From assembly GCA_034509735.1 (NCBI GenBank), contig JACGWO010000005.1, positions 35,370,479 through 35,434,478 of the forward strand: a stretch of DNA of 64,000 bases, written 5' to 3'. The DNA comes from Sesamum alatum. Its lineage: Eukaryota > Streptophyta > Magnoliopsida > Lamiales > Pedaliaceae. This document shows positions 21,880-33,173 of this stretch, in pieces; within the stretch, counting starts at the first letter, position 1, and each line of letters starts with the position of its first letter. Under the pieces are notes generated by a model. That model was not told where the DNA came from and did no database searches. It worked only from the letters and a program-made list of their open reading frames with translations. The translations under genes and the position numbers were made by a program.

Positions 21880-22152
21880 ATGAAAATGCAAATATAATCG
21901 CTCAAAACAAGTCAAATATATACACATCATTGGGGCATTTTAGTAAAATCACCCAAAATTGACAAAAAGCAGCTAAAAGTACCCAAAATCATATGAGTTG
22001 TGCGTGTAATGCACCTTCCGTTAATTACTAACAGAAGGGTGTTTTTTTTGCTGAATTTAACAAAATACGAGGATTTTTTTGCCTATTTCCAAATCACATG
22101 GGGTGTTTTAGCTTTTTCAACAAAACACATGGGGTATGGAAGTTTAGCCTAA
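21880..22152. repeat. right-hand end of the 500-1892 transposon family
   Basis: Bases 21895-22150 follow 1612-1892 closely: CTCAAAACAAGTCAAA, the GGCATTTTAGT block, GTGCGTGTAATGCACCTTCCGTTAAT, GCCTATTTCCAAAT and terminal GGGG blocks. The matching left end was not found within 2 kb, so the copy is truncated or rearranged. Confidence 0.5.
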
Positions 22153-25104
22153 ATATTAACAACTAGGATTGATCAAAAAAGTTGGTGGAATGTACCTTTT
22201 AACTAGATTATTTGGTGGATTTCATATCTATATATATAATTCATTTCAAGAGATTTTTATACAATTTTTTTTATAAAATGGAACTATATATTTTAAAAAA
22301 ATCTCTTAAAATAAATTTTATATATATATATATATATATGAAACCACCAAAGAAAAAGTATATTCCACCAACTTTCGATTCGAAACTCCAAACATTTAAT
22401 AAATACTTGTTAAGGTTTAACTTTTTTTTTTACCTATATCTGTAACACTTAAGATTTAAAAAATAAAAACTGACTTAGATTTTTTTTTTAATCAGATTTT
22501 CATCTATATTAGATAAGTTTTATAAAATTAATTCATAATTTTAATTCTTTTTAACTATTGAAAAAAAAAGAAAAAAAACTGATTGTTTGAAGTTAAGCAA
22601 TATGTCGTTACTATGTTAACAAGTGTTCAAAGTTTTCATTATTCACATAAGATAATTACATAATATTCAACATATAAAAATATAAAAGAGTTGTTTTCGC
22701 ATAAAAAAAGGACTAATTTGATAATTTTATAACCTTAAGGGACAAAGTGAAAATCAAATTTAGATTGACCAATTTACCCTCCAAAAAGCTAAATTCCTGT
22801 GACATTTTCGCCGAAAATGGTCAGAGTGACCAAATTGAGACAAAAACTAAAGTCTATAAATGCTAAAGTCAATAAATGAACTTGAAGGATTAAAGCGATT
22901 CTAAACAAAAATTTAATAGACCAAATTTTTATTAGATTGGAAGTGGAGTTATTTGCATCCATCTCTCCCGAGGTTTTGGTCTTTGGCACTCGCCTGTCTT
23001 GAGGTTTCAATTTTTAGCAAGGGCGTCCGCTCATAATGTTTGTAGTTTGTTGTCAAAGATTCTTTTAAAATTGCAATTAAAGACTAAAATACCCCAACTT
23101 ATAAAAAGTATGTCTTACTTTACATTAAAAATTAATCATAAATATATAATTAAAACTTGCCCAATTTTTTTTAATGCATAATTTTCAAAATGAAGTACAA
23201 AATTGTAATAAATTAGGAATAGTATGTTAGGGAAAGAAAGCACAAAAAACAAGTAAAATGAATTAGGCTTCAACACACATTTTTCTTAAAGTGAGAATTG
23301 CCCCCCCTATAAATTTGCTACAAGGTAGATATGACAATTTATTTTTATGATACAATAAGCCCCCTGGCCCTGGAGTCTGCGAATATTAATTTCGTAGACT
23401 GCTCTCAAGAACAGATAAAAAACAAATTTATGTGAATATAAAATTTTTCATGTGATGAAATTTGTCATTTAACGCTGAATATTATAGGAATTTCACACAA
23501 TTTCCCGAATCATTACAAAATTTAAATTATAGATTGATCCATAATTACTGCAATGTTTTATATTATGCAGAAAAGTTGCATAACTTTTCAAAAGAAATGT
23601 TACGATCACACTTCTTGAGTTTTTGTAGGGAAAGTTGAAATTCAATTTATTTTATTTCAAGAACAAGTATGTGCCACATTAACTTGTAGTGCTAAGTGAT
23701 GATATATATACTATTAAACACGCACCGGACCGGTCGGTTTAATCGGGCCAATCTGAAATCAGTCAAGTGTTCGACCTGGATCAATAGTATAAACTGGTGT
23801 CAAACCGGTCCAAATCAGTTGACCCAATTTTAATAATGTTTTTTCAAACAAAAAACACTAATAACATATATTCTACTTAAAAATAATACAGGGAAATATA
23901 CAAAAAGAGAAGAAAATAAATGTCATAATTCAAATAAACTATCACCATATTTGTAGTGTAAATAGTAAGCTTGCCTTATGCTTTTCCAATATGTGACAAA
24001 TGAGAAAGTGTTTAATCTTAATTTATACTTTTTCAATGTGGGACAATGAAAAAGTACTTAAATTAGATTTGGTTTATACTTTTTCAAAGTGCGACAATGA
24101 GCACTTCAAATAGTCAATAGAGCTTTTTTTTTTCGTTAATAATCTATTTCTATCTCTTTCATAGTCAAGTTTATTTTGAAATTTATGGAGATATATTTCA
24201 TTATAAATTATTTTAGATTTATATATTCTTTCAATGTGGGAGACAAGATATATCCATGTTTTTATATACAAGCTATTTATCACGGTCATCTTTAATAATA
24301 TAATTCTTATTTTATTTTTTAAAAAACTAAAAAGTGGGTTATCGAATTTTGTTATTTTATATTTAAGCTATAAAATTTAAATTTGGTATTGTATTATGTT
24401 AGAAGAATGTCAAAACTTATGCATGCAAATAGAATTGTAATAATTGGTGTGCAGTGTTTATTTTAACAAAGGGTTAGATTTTTTATATTTTTTTCTTTTA
24501 TGTAGCTTTGAAAACTTATGCATTTCGATAAGCAAATTTATTTAGTTATGATTTGTTTTCCTTTTATATTAAAATGAACATATTTTTAAGTTATTGAGAA
24601 TAAGAAATTTAGTTTACTCACTTTTTATTTTTCATAATACTCATAAAAAAATATTATGATAAGTAGTTCAAATGCATAGTTACCAATCTTTATTTAAGAT
24701 TATATCAAAACTTAATCTGTCGTTCTTTAAAGCTATATATATAATTTTTTTATATATATTAAACTAATATTGTTATGTATATCCTGAAAAGATTTTTTCA
24801 AAGTTTGAATTTTGAAATCCACATTTATTATATTTTCATTTTAAAAATAATGTATTGCTTTGTTATATACTAGCTACATTAGGGGTATTTTAGTCTTTAA
24901 ATAAAATGTGATTAGAATTTTTCACCAAAAAAATACAAAAATAATAATAATAGAAGAAGAGGAAGAAGAAGAAGAAGTTCTAATTTTAAAAGTTCTATTT
25001 AAATGGACGAAAATAGCCGTATACTTTTTTTCTTTTGTAGTCTCTAACAGCCTTATGATTTAATATATAAAAGAATAAGTTCATTTTAGTTCTTATTATA
25101 GTTT
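22153..25104. other. AT-rich intergenic DNA without recognisable genes
   Basis: Contains (TA)n near 22321-22338 and a block of CCGGACCGGTCGG / AAACCGGTCC words at 23725-23815. A ~60 bp unit (TATACTTTTTCAATGTGGGACAATGA) is repeated two to three times at 23980-24100 and echoed at 24225-24245. A GAA-rich microsatellite lies near 24952-24976. None of the small open frames looks like a protein. Confidence 0.45.
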
Positions 25105-25620
25105 ATTGGCCGTTGTGGCATGACAATTATGCGTGCATATAATAAATATTATTTCGTGTTTTAAATTAAATTATTATAACTAAAAATAAAATATAAACTA
25201 ATACATTACCTTAAAAAAGAAAGAAAGAAAGAAAAATAAACTATTTTATCAATTAGTGTAAAATTTGAAAGTTGAATAAGTTAGTTATATTATAGGTTGA
25301 AGGGCATTTTTTACTTTCAAAATAATGGTGTAGCGGTGTCATTAACCAATGTTTGTGAGTGTGGAAGGGGTTTTCTTTTTATATCAGTATAGATAATAAA
25401 TATTCTTTCGCACTTTAAAATTTATTATTATAAATAAAAATAAAATATAAATTAATAAATCACATTACGAAAATAGAAAGAAAGAAAGAAAAAATAAACT
25501 ATTTTATCAACTAATGAAAATTTTGAAAGTTAAATAAGTTTTTTATATTATTAGTTGAATGACATTTTTTACTTCACAAAAAAATGTGGAGGGGATTTTG
25601 CTTTTATATTAGTATAGATA
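25105..25620 (-). mobile_element. Helitron relatives, two copies in tandem
   Basis: On the minus strand two starts of the form A|TCTATACT.ATATAAAA are present, near 25618 and 25391. Each is followed by ~230 bp of shared sequence (CCCCTCCAC, a GAAAGAAAGAAAGAAA tract on the plus strand, AAAATAAACTATTTTATCAA). The distal end (GTTGTGGCATGAC near 25115) matches the 3' end of the Helitron at 10309-10689, but the CTAG is mutated. No coding capacity. Confidence 0.55.
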
Positions 25621-26268
25621 CCGAATTTGACCCCAATAAAAATAAATTTTAATAATTCAGAATAAATATTGATTTATATTTGTGGTTTAATATATAATAT
25701 TCTTCCAAAAAAACATAGCATATATTCATATTAGAAATAAACGTGAGAGAATATTTCAAATATGAAAGTTTAGATAGAAAAATTAAAAGTAGTTAAAAGT
25801 TCCCTCTGCAATCAAAAACATCAATTTTGACGCTGTACTTGTTCCACGTGAAAAACTAATTAAATAATTTAGCACTTTATTGTATATTGTAAGTTTATAC
25901 AAACACAAAAAATATTAGCAACATTTACATTGATAAATTAAGATATTACTTATATCAAATTAATATAAAGAAAAGAAAACACTTTAAATAAAGGATGGAA
26001 ACTATTTAAGAATAAATTTTAAGTAAGAAAGACCTCTTTACAATAAAACTTCAAACTAATTTAATCAGTCATATAATTTGATTTGAGGATCTTTTGCCAT
26101 TTCTTCAAATTTTGTTGTTAAATATTTTCTTTATTTAGTTTATTTAAGACGCATTTATGTTTTTATTAAAAGAAAATAATATTTTTGTCCATTTAGCTAC
26201 ATATGTGACACATCTTAAACTGTGGAACTAAAAATGTATTTTTTTTTTTTTTGTCAATTATAAGCACA
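25621..26268. other. AT-rich intergenic DNA, nothing recognised
   Basis: No coding frame, element end or RNA gene could be supported in this stretch. Confidence 0.4.
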
Positions 26269-28636
26269 CTAGTATAAAACCCGTGCTAAGGCACGGGGAG
26301 TATTTTTCAATTTAAATCGTGACTATAATAATAAATATTTGAAAATATATACTTATAAAGTTGAAAAATATTTATCTATCTTTGTATATTAGTCCTAATA
26401 AAAATTATATAAAATATAAATTTTCTTGAATTGAATGAGTTATCATTAATTATTTAGAAAAATATCCACACAATCATAGATTCTTATATTCTTTTAATCA
26501 CTTTGATTATAAATTGCAAAAATATTTTATTTTATTTAAATTAGATAAATGATAGATTATTTGATTTTATAAAGATTTACAATTTTGTTCAGGTAAATTG
26601 GTTAGGGACAAAATCTAAAATTCAAACTTATTTTACATCTTTCAATATTTTTTTTATTTGTGATTATTATCATATTAAATTTTAATTTTCTTACATATAA
26701 AAATTTACTTTATTTTTTATTTTTTTATTAGCTTTTATAAACCATAATTCTTCGGTGTCCATTTGAATTTTATTTTTACCATGTAAGAAAATATTTATAT
26801 TTATTTAGTGTTGATAAATGATTTGAATGTAACCAAAAGATAAATTAGTCAAGGATATAATTAATCTAAAATTCATTTTAACATTAAATAATATTCTTAT
26901 ATTTTTAATATTCACTAATTATTTTATTTTTAAATTTTGAATTATTTGTCTATTACTCATTTTATTTTAAATATTGAATTATTTGTAATTTTACTTAGTT
27001 ATTTTGGAACTTAAAAAATTGCCATTTATCTTATATTTAAATTTAGATAAGTGCACCATTATTTGTTTATCCAAAAGATTCACTCATTTTTTCAGGTAAA
27101 TAGTTAGTAAAATAATCCAAATTTATTTATGTGTTTAATATACTTTCGTATTTTTATAGTTATTAACTTAATTTTTTAATGTACTAATTATTTACTTATT
27201 TTTATATTTAAAAGAATATAATATAGTTCTATTTAATTATTTTTTAGAAAATACAATTCTTTTCTGGATAAACTATTGGATGTTTTCTATAAAATAAGTA
27301 AATATATCTTGGATAAATATGTTTCTTATTTACTTATTAAAAGTATATAAATATATAATATCGATTAGATTCTTTTGGATAAATACTAATATATTTTTTT
27401 TCTCTTTTATCTAAAAAGTAGTTAAATTTCATTTGGCTGAATAGAGCTCATTGAGGCTATCCACATCTGCGCATACGTGGCGCTTGGGTGGATGGTCTCA
27501 ATGATTTTGTTTTATTATATATAGATTACTCATTTGATTTTAAAGTTTGAATTATTTGTAATTTTATTCACTTAGTTATTTTGCCACTTAAAAAATTGTC
27601 ACTTAGCTTATATTTAAATTTAGATAAGTGTACGATTATTTGATTATCCAAAAGATTCACTCATTTTTTAGGTAAGTAGTTAGCAAAATAATTTAAGTTC
27701 ATTTTTGTATTCAATATACTTTTGTCTTTTTATACTTACTAATTAATTTAAGTTTTAATGTATTAATTATTTACTTATTTTTATATTTAAAATAAAATTA
27801 CTTATAGTTCTATTTAATTAGTTTTGGAAAAATACAGTTCTTTTGTGGATAAATTAGTGGATGTTATCTATAAAATAAGTAAATATATATTGGATAACTA
27901 TGTTTTTATTTACTTATAAAAAGTATATAAATATATAATATCGATTAGATTCTTTTGGATAAATACAAATATTACTTTTTCTCTTTTATCTAAAAAGTTG
28001 TTAAATTCCATTTGGAGAATAGAGCTCATTGAGGCTATCCACATCTGTGCATACGTGGCGCTCGGGTGGATTTTATTTTAAATTTTGAATTATTTGTAAT
28101 TTTTACTTAGTTATTTTGGAACTTAAAAAATTGTCATTTATCTTATATTTAAATTTAGATAAGTGCACCATTATTTGTTTATCCAAAAGATTCACTCATT
28201 TTTTCAGGTAAATAGTTAGTAAAATAATCCAAATTCATTTATGTGTTTAATATACTTTCATATTTTTATAGTTATTAACTTAAATTTTTAATGTATTAAT
28301 TATTTACTTATTTTTATATTTAAAAGAATATAATATAGTTCTATTTAATTATTTTTTAGAAAATACAATTATTTTCTGGATAAACTATTGGATGTTATCT
28401 ATAAAATAAGTAAACATATCTTGGATAAATATATTTTTTATTTACTTTTTAAAAGTATATAGATATATAATATCGATTAGATTCTTTTGGATAAATACTA
28501 ATAATTCTTTTTCTCTTTTATCTAAAAAATTGTTAAATTCCATTTGGCAGAATATAGCTCATTGAGACTATCCACATCTGCGCATACGTGGCGCTTGGGT
28601 GGATAGTCTCAATGATTCTATTTTATTATATATAGA
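26269..28636 (-). mobile_element. tandem Helitron array (minus strand)
   Basis: The 3' end, read on the minus strand, is CCCCGTGCC-TTA-GCACGGG hairpin, about eight bases, CTAG, then host T (26268-26272). The 5' end is A|TCTATATATAATAAAA at 28636, and an identical inner start lies at 27525. Between them three units of about 535-570 bp (starting near 26976, 27548 and 28083 on the plus strand) share TTGAATTATTTGTAATTTT, GATAAGTG.AC.ATTATTTG, CCAAAAGATTCACTCAT and GATATATAATATCGATTAGATTC-like wording. Each unit ends in a subterminal palindrome. In the outermost unit it is a perfect 15-bp stem (28561-28575 with 28599-28613). No Rep/helicase frame exists, so the array is non-autonomous. Confidence 0.68.
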
Positions 28637-29485
28637 TTATGTAATTATATCACTTATAATTACAATATTTTCACAGGAATATAAATGAATTTAGATATTT
28701 CCACTAAATTTAAAAATCTATTAGAGCGTCAAGAATAAGAATAAAATCAAATTATTTAGATAGAAATATTATAGTATAAAATCAATTAGAGCGTCAAGAA
28801 TAAGATAGGGATAATAAATAATATAATTAGATAGAAATATTATAGTAATTCTAATATTAGTTAGAATATTATAGTAATTATAGTTAACTGACAGAAATTT
28901 TATGTCATTTCAAGGTTTTGGTAGTTGAGATGATTAAATTAGAAAATGAATCAAGGTCTTAATAACTATATATAATAAGGAAATGAAAATTATATTTAAA
29001 TAAATCAACAAAATATCCTCAATACACATATATGTGGATATGCATATACATGTCAAAAATGTGAGAGAATCTGAAAATATTGGTAACAATGTTGAACTAC
29101 ATCTTTCTTAACATATTAGTAATTGTGACACATCTTATGTATATTTATAATTTTAAAAAATTATTTAAATAAAATATGTTTATAAATTATAATATTTATT
29201 TTTAGTAGAGTTAAAAATTACCTATATATGTAAAAGATGAAAATGCATGAAAGAAACAAACTATTAAAAAGTAGTTATGAAAGATTATGATAAGTGGATA
29301 AGTTAAAAATAATTAATTAATTTAAATATTTTTAAAAAATGGCAGGCCAAGATTATTATGGACACCAAAAAGGCGGTCTCTAATAATATATAGTATTAGT
29401 AAAAAACACGCACTCGATGCATGTGCAAATACAATAATATTTTTATTAAACGAATAATTTATTATCAAAATGCAATTGTTGGGAG

Positions 29486-29783
29486 CACTAGAAAAAGAAT
29501 CACTATTAGTTACATTTTTAATAATTATGCCTAAAAATTATGGTAATAATTATTATTAACTACGATTAAATAAAAATCGATGCAAAAATTAATTTTTACT
29601 CTATGAAAACTTATTTGTCACGGCTAAGAGCCATGATAAAAATATTTGCCATGAATTTTAGCCACCCTCGCGAAAACCACGGCCGACAATCATTGCATGG
29701 CCGTAGTCAATGACTATTTGTTATAGTTATTTAGTATTAATCATGGTAATTAACCATGATTAAATGTTAAATTTCTTGTAGTG
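29486..29783. mobile_element. CACTA-type MITE, family A
   Basis: It begins CACTAGAAAAAG and ends TTTCTTGTAGTG, the CACTA-superfamily terminus, with GAG on the left and GAA on the right. Internally it has paired GCCATGA / CATGGCC type words (CACGGCTAAGAGCC, AACCACGGCCGACAATC). It is clearly the same family as 43808-44127. Confidence 0.75.
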
Positions 29784-29842
29784 GAATATATTTCTTTTTC
29801 ATATTTAAAACAATCTTACCAAATAATAAATAAATAAATATA

Positions 29843-30341
29843 GGGTTAATTACATTTAGACCCCCTCTGAAAATGCATAATTACACTTTCCCCCAAAGAA
29901 GTTTTGAAATTACATTTACACCCCTTCTAAAAATTCTTTGTTTACACCTGACCTCCATTCGTTAAAGTTTGTGTGGAAATTGTTCATTTCAACAAAAATA
30001 ATTACATAAATTTTCAATTTTACCTCTCATTTAACATTCTCGTACAATAATTTTGTATTTATAAGGAAAAAATATAATAATATTGGCCTCACTCCATACA
30101 TATACGTTACACTTGTCCTCTTATAAGTACAAAAATATACATTGAGAATGTTAAATGATGGGAAAATTGAAAATTTTGTGTAATTATTTTTGTTAACGTG
30201 AACATTTTTCGTCCAAACTCTAACGGATGGGGGTCAGGTGTAAATAGAGAATTTTCGAAGGGGGTGTAACTGTAATTTCAAACTTTTTTGGGGGAAAGTG
30301 TAATTATACATTCTCAGAGGGGGTGTAAGTGTAATTAACCC
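29843..30341. mobile_element. MULE-like fold-back MITE, 499 bp, perfect 9-bp target duplication
   Basis: The arms GGGTTAATTACATTTAGACC and GTGTAAGTGTAATTAACCC extend inward for over 150 bp with matching CCCCC/GGGGG blocks and a central ACACCTGACC / GGTCAGGTGT pair. Perfect ATAAATATA repeats flank it at 29834-29842 and 30342-30350. It lies about 400 bp upstream of the presumed start of the PPR transcript. Confidence 0.87.
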
Positions 30342-30720
30342 ATAAATATATAAAACTTCTCATAAACCCTCAAACCAAATTAAAGGGTCTTTTTAAGTTA
30401 GAGTGCCCATTTGACTCTACGCTTGAATTGCAAACACAATCTTTTTATTTGGTTTGATTAATTTTTTAATAATTATATTTGTAATTAAAATTTTCATAAA
30501 AAAATAATGTTTTGGCAAAACAATAAAATTTATAACTTTTAATTACATTTATAATTATTTTTTTTATTAAATTGCATATTATACTTATTAAATAATTTTT
30601 TATAATTTTAAAAATGAGGTCGGCAGTAAAATTTAATTGCAATTTGCATTTGTATAATTAATTATAAAGTTACATTTAAAAATCATAATTGCTTTCTTTT
30701 TGAAAAATCAATTATTTTAA

Positions 30721-31350
30721 GCCTTGGCCTAAAGAAAAACACTGCGTCAGAAAAGGAGTCAGGGTATAAGAAGAACGAACACCCAACGGCGAGGATCTCC
30801 TCGGCACGGCGGCGCACCACCTACGCCTTGGCGGCTCCATCCTCCTTGTGCTCTACTTCTCCTTCTTTCCTTTATCTGTTCTTCTTCTCATAACATGTTT
30901 TCTATCCTTTTTCCCCCATCTTTCTGCCAAAGACCCATAACTTATGTTGCTGAATTAAAATTAAGATGCTATATAAGTTGCTGAATCTCGTAGTGAATAA
31001 GGTGATTCATGATTGATAATGGATGCTGTACGTTTCGTTGCTGACAATTTTCTGTAGTTTCGAAGTTCATGAATTGATGCTATTGAACTGGAGGGATTTT
31101 GTGTTCTTTTAAGCTGTAAATATTTAATTTTCAGGGAATTTTTTTAACAGTGATTTCACACAGTTTGCAAAGCAAAAGCCCTTTAGGTTCACTAGGTAGT
31201 GTTTGTTACCATGAAAGTAGAACTAATGCACTTCTCTTTCTGATTAGGTGGTGAAATCAAGTTTGTATGGCAATGCGATGTTTGTTTGAACTGAACTTTA
31301 CCGCAATTCTGGAGCCATGTTGCAGCTAATTTGATGTTGGGTTACTGCGG
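30721..31350 (+). promoter_or_regulatory. probable 5' leader of the PPR gene
   Basis: Composition changes abruptly from AT-rich to mixed at about 30730 (CTGCGTCAGAAAAGG ... CGGCGAGGATCTCCTCGGCACGGCGGCG), followed by a CT-rich stretch (TCTCCTTCTTTCC). This looks like a transcript leader. Several plausible acceptor sites (TTTAATTTTCAG near 31134, TTTCTGATTAG near 31247) suggest a spliced 5' UTR. Transcript data would be needed to place the start. Confidence 0.4.
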
Positions 31351-31554
31351 ATGATGAAGAAACTTGTTCTGGCTTATCTGTTATTTTCTCAGAAGATTTA
31401 CAATAAATTAAGTACTGCCCATTTTTTTCTATCAAGCCAGCCTCTTTTTGCTCAGTACATCGGTATTTCTCTACAAAATCAGTATCAAAATGCACTTCCA
31501 GGGAGAAATTCAAGCTTGAGGTTGGCACTATTAATGGGTTGGATGATGCTTTGA
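31351..31554 (+). other. presequence-like ORF overlapping the PPR body in another phase
   Basis: A 67-codon frame starting with ATGATGAAG encodes a basic, hydroxylated, acid-free N-terminus (MMKKLVLAYLLFSQ... then STAHFFLSSQ), typical of a mitochondrial targeting peptide. It runs into the start of the PPR gene but in a different phase: its codons start one base later than those of the PPR body, and it stops at 31552. This looks like the natural beginning of the PPR protein, cut off by a small indel between about 31490 and 31540. Confidence 0.5.
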
Positions 31555-33173
31555 GTGTGTATAATAAAATGGTCAAAATGAACCCTCGGCCCGGTGTGCG
31601 TGAATTTAATAAGCTGCTTTCGCATATTGTGAAGCTAAAAGAGTGTTCCACCGCACTGTTCCTTTTCAAAGACATCTGCATTTTGGGGATTCCAGTTAGT
31701 GAGTATACTATGAGCATTGCTATTAATGGTTATTGCATTTCCAATCGGGTGGATTATGGATTTTCTCTATTGGGTTGGTTTTTTAAGCTTGGTTATGTAC
31801 CCAGTGCAAATACCTTCAGTCCCTTATTGAAGGGTTTGTTTCGAGGAAATCGGATTGATGAGGCACAAGAATTGTTTAGAAAGATAGTAAGAGAAGGATT
31901 GTGTGAACTAAATGTTGTTGTGTATGGGATTGTGATAGACGGACTTTGCAAGGCTGGCAATACTGCCAGGGCATTTGAGCTGCTCAGGGTTATGGAAAGA
32001 GGGAGTTGTATGCCTGACACCTATATATATAGCACACTTATTAATGGCCTATGCAAGGACAGGTTAATAGATTTTGCTGTAAAACTTTTCTATGAAATGC
32101 TTGAAAAGGGCATCGTCCCAGATGTTGTAACTTACACCTCATTACTTCATGGCTTATGTAATCTGAGCCGACTTCGAGAGGCTAAAATCCTAATGAAGGA
32201 GATGTTGGGTTCCAATGTTTATCCTGATTTGATCACATTCAATATTTTGATTGATGCTTTATGTAAGGAAGGGTTGGTGGATGAGGCAGAGGGTGTCGCT
32301 CGCATCATGATAAATAATAGTGTGGCTCCTGATATAATCACTTACAATTCATTGATGGATGGATATTGTTTGCAAAGCCGATTGAATGATGCAAGGAAGG
32401 TTTTTGAGTCTATGTCTGGTAAGAGCATTGTTCCTGATATTTTCAGCTATAACATCTTAATAAATGGGCATTGCAAGGGGAAGAAAATCGATTATGCCTT
32501 GCATCTTTTCCGCGAGATGCCACAAAAAGGGTTCACGCCAGATGTGACTACTTATAACACCATATTACAGGGGCTGTTTTGTGAATGCAGATGTTATGCT
32601 GCACTCGAGCTATTTGATGAGATGCAAGTTGTGGGCCAAAAACCTAACTTTTTTACTTACTGTAATATGTTGGATGGTCTATGTAGGAATGGGCATGTCC
32701 AACGAGCACTCTTGTTGTTAAATGAACTGGAGAAAAAAGGATTAGAGCTTCACATAAATTACTACAATATCACCATTGATGGATTGTGCAAAGCTGGAAA
32801 ACTTGAGAGTGCACAAGCCCTTTTCAGCTCCCTCCCTTCTAAAGGGTTGCAACCCGATGTTGTAACATATGGTACAATGATAAAGGGGTGTTGTCAAGAA
32901 GGTCTACTAGAGGAAGCTAAAAGTTTTTTTTCGAACATGAAACTGAACAGCTGTTTACCAAACAGTCTTATCTACAATGTTATTGTTCGAGGATTTCTTG
33001 CGAAGGGTGACTTTGGTGAGGCAGCAACGTTACTTGAGGAAATGGTTGACAGAGGGTTGTCCCATGATTATTCTACATTGAAATTGTTGCTTGATTTACT
33101 GTGGACCAGTGACAATAATCCTACTCTTCATAATATGATTCAGAAATTTGCTCCAGAGATCACAAGGTTGTAA
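31539..33173 (+). CDS. P-class pentatricopeptide repeat (PPR) protein, RFL-like
   Basis: Predicted organellar RNA-binding protein. The body is 544 codons with 14 consecutive, almost gap-free P-type repeats of 35 residues (residues 20-54 through 476-510, counting the TTG at 31539 as 1; one extra residue at 125). A partial repeat precedes them and a 34-residue tail follows. There is no E, DYW or SMR domain. The repeats carry the GLCK and YN.LI.G signatures of the restorer-of-fertility-like clade; clade membership is an inference. The frame is open back to a stop at 31404 but has no ATG before 31569, which lies inside the partial first repeat. The coordinate given is therefore the start of clear homology, not a proven start. 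A targeting-peptide-like frame lies just upstream in another phase. Members of this family usually act in mitochondria on one or a few transcripts. Confidence 0.88.
   Translation: MDDALSVYNKMVKMNPRPGVREFNKLLSHIVKLKECSTALFLFKDICILGIPVSEYTMSIAINGYCISNRVDYGFSLLGWFFKLGYVPSANTFSPLLKGLFRGNRIDEAQELFRKIVREGLCELNVVVYGIVIDGLCKAGNTARAFELLRVMERGSCMPDTYIYSTLINGLCKDRLIDFAVKLFYEMLEKGIVPDVVTYTSLLHGLCNLSRLREAKILMKEMLGSNVYPDLITFNILIDALCKEGLVDEAEGVARIMINNSVAPDIITYNSLMDGYCLQSRLNDARKVFESMSGKSIVPDIFSYNILINGHCKGKKIDYALHLFREMPQKGFTPDVTTYNTILQGLFCECRCYAALELFDEMQVVGQKPNFFTYCNMLDGLCRNGHVQRALLLLNELEKKGLELHINYYNITIDGLCKAGKLESAQALFSSLPSKGLQPDVVTYGTMIKGCCQEGLLEEAKSFFSNMKLNSCLPNSLIYNVIVRGFLAKGDFGEAATLLEEMVDRGLSHDYSTLKLLLDLLWTSDNNPTLHNMIQKFAPEITRL

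Noticed and set aside
31298..31717. 139-codon open frame on the minus strand at the PPR start
   Set aside because: Antisense of the PPR leader and first repeat; no homology or codon pattern of its own.
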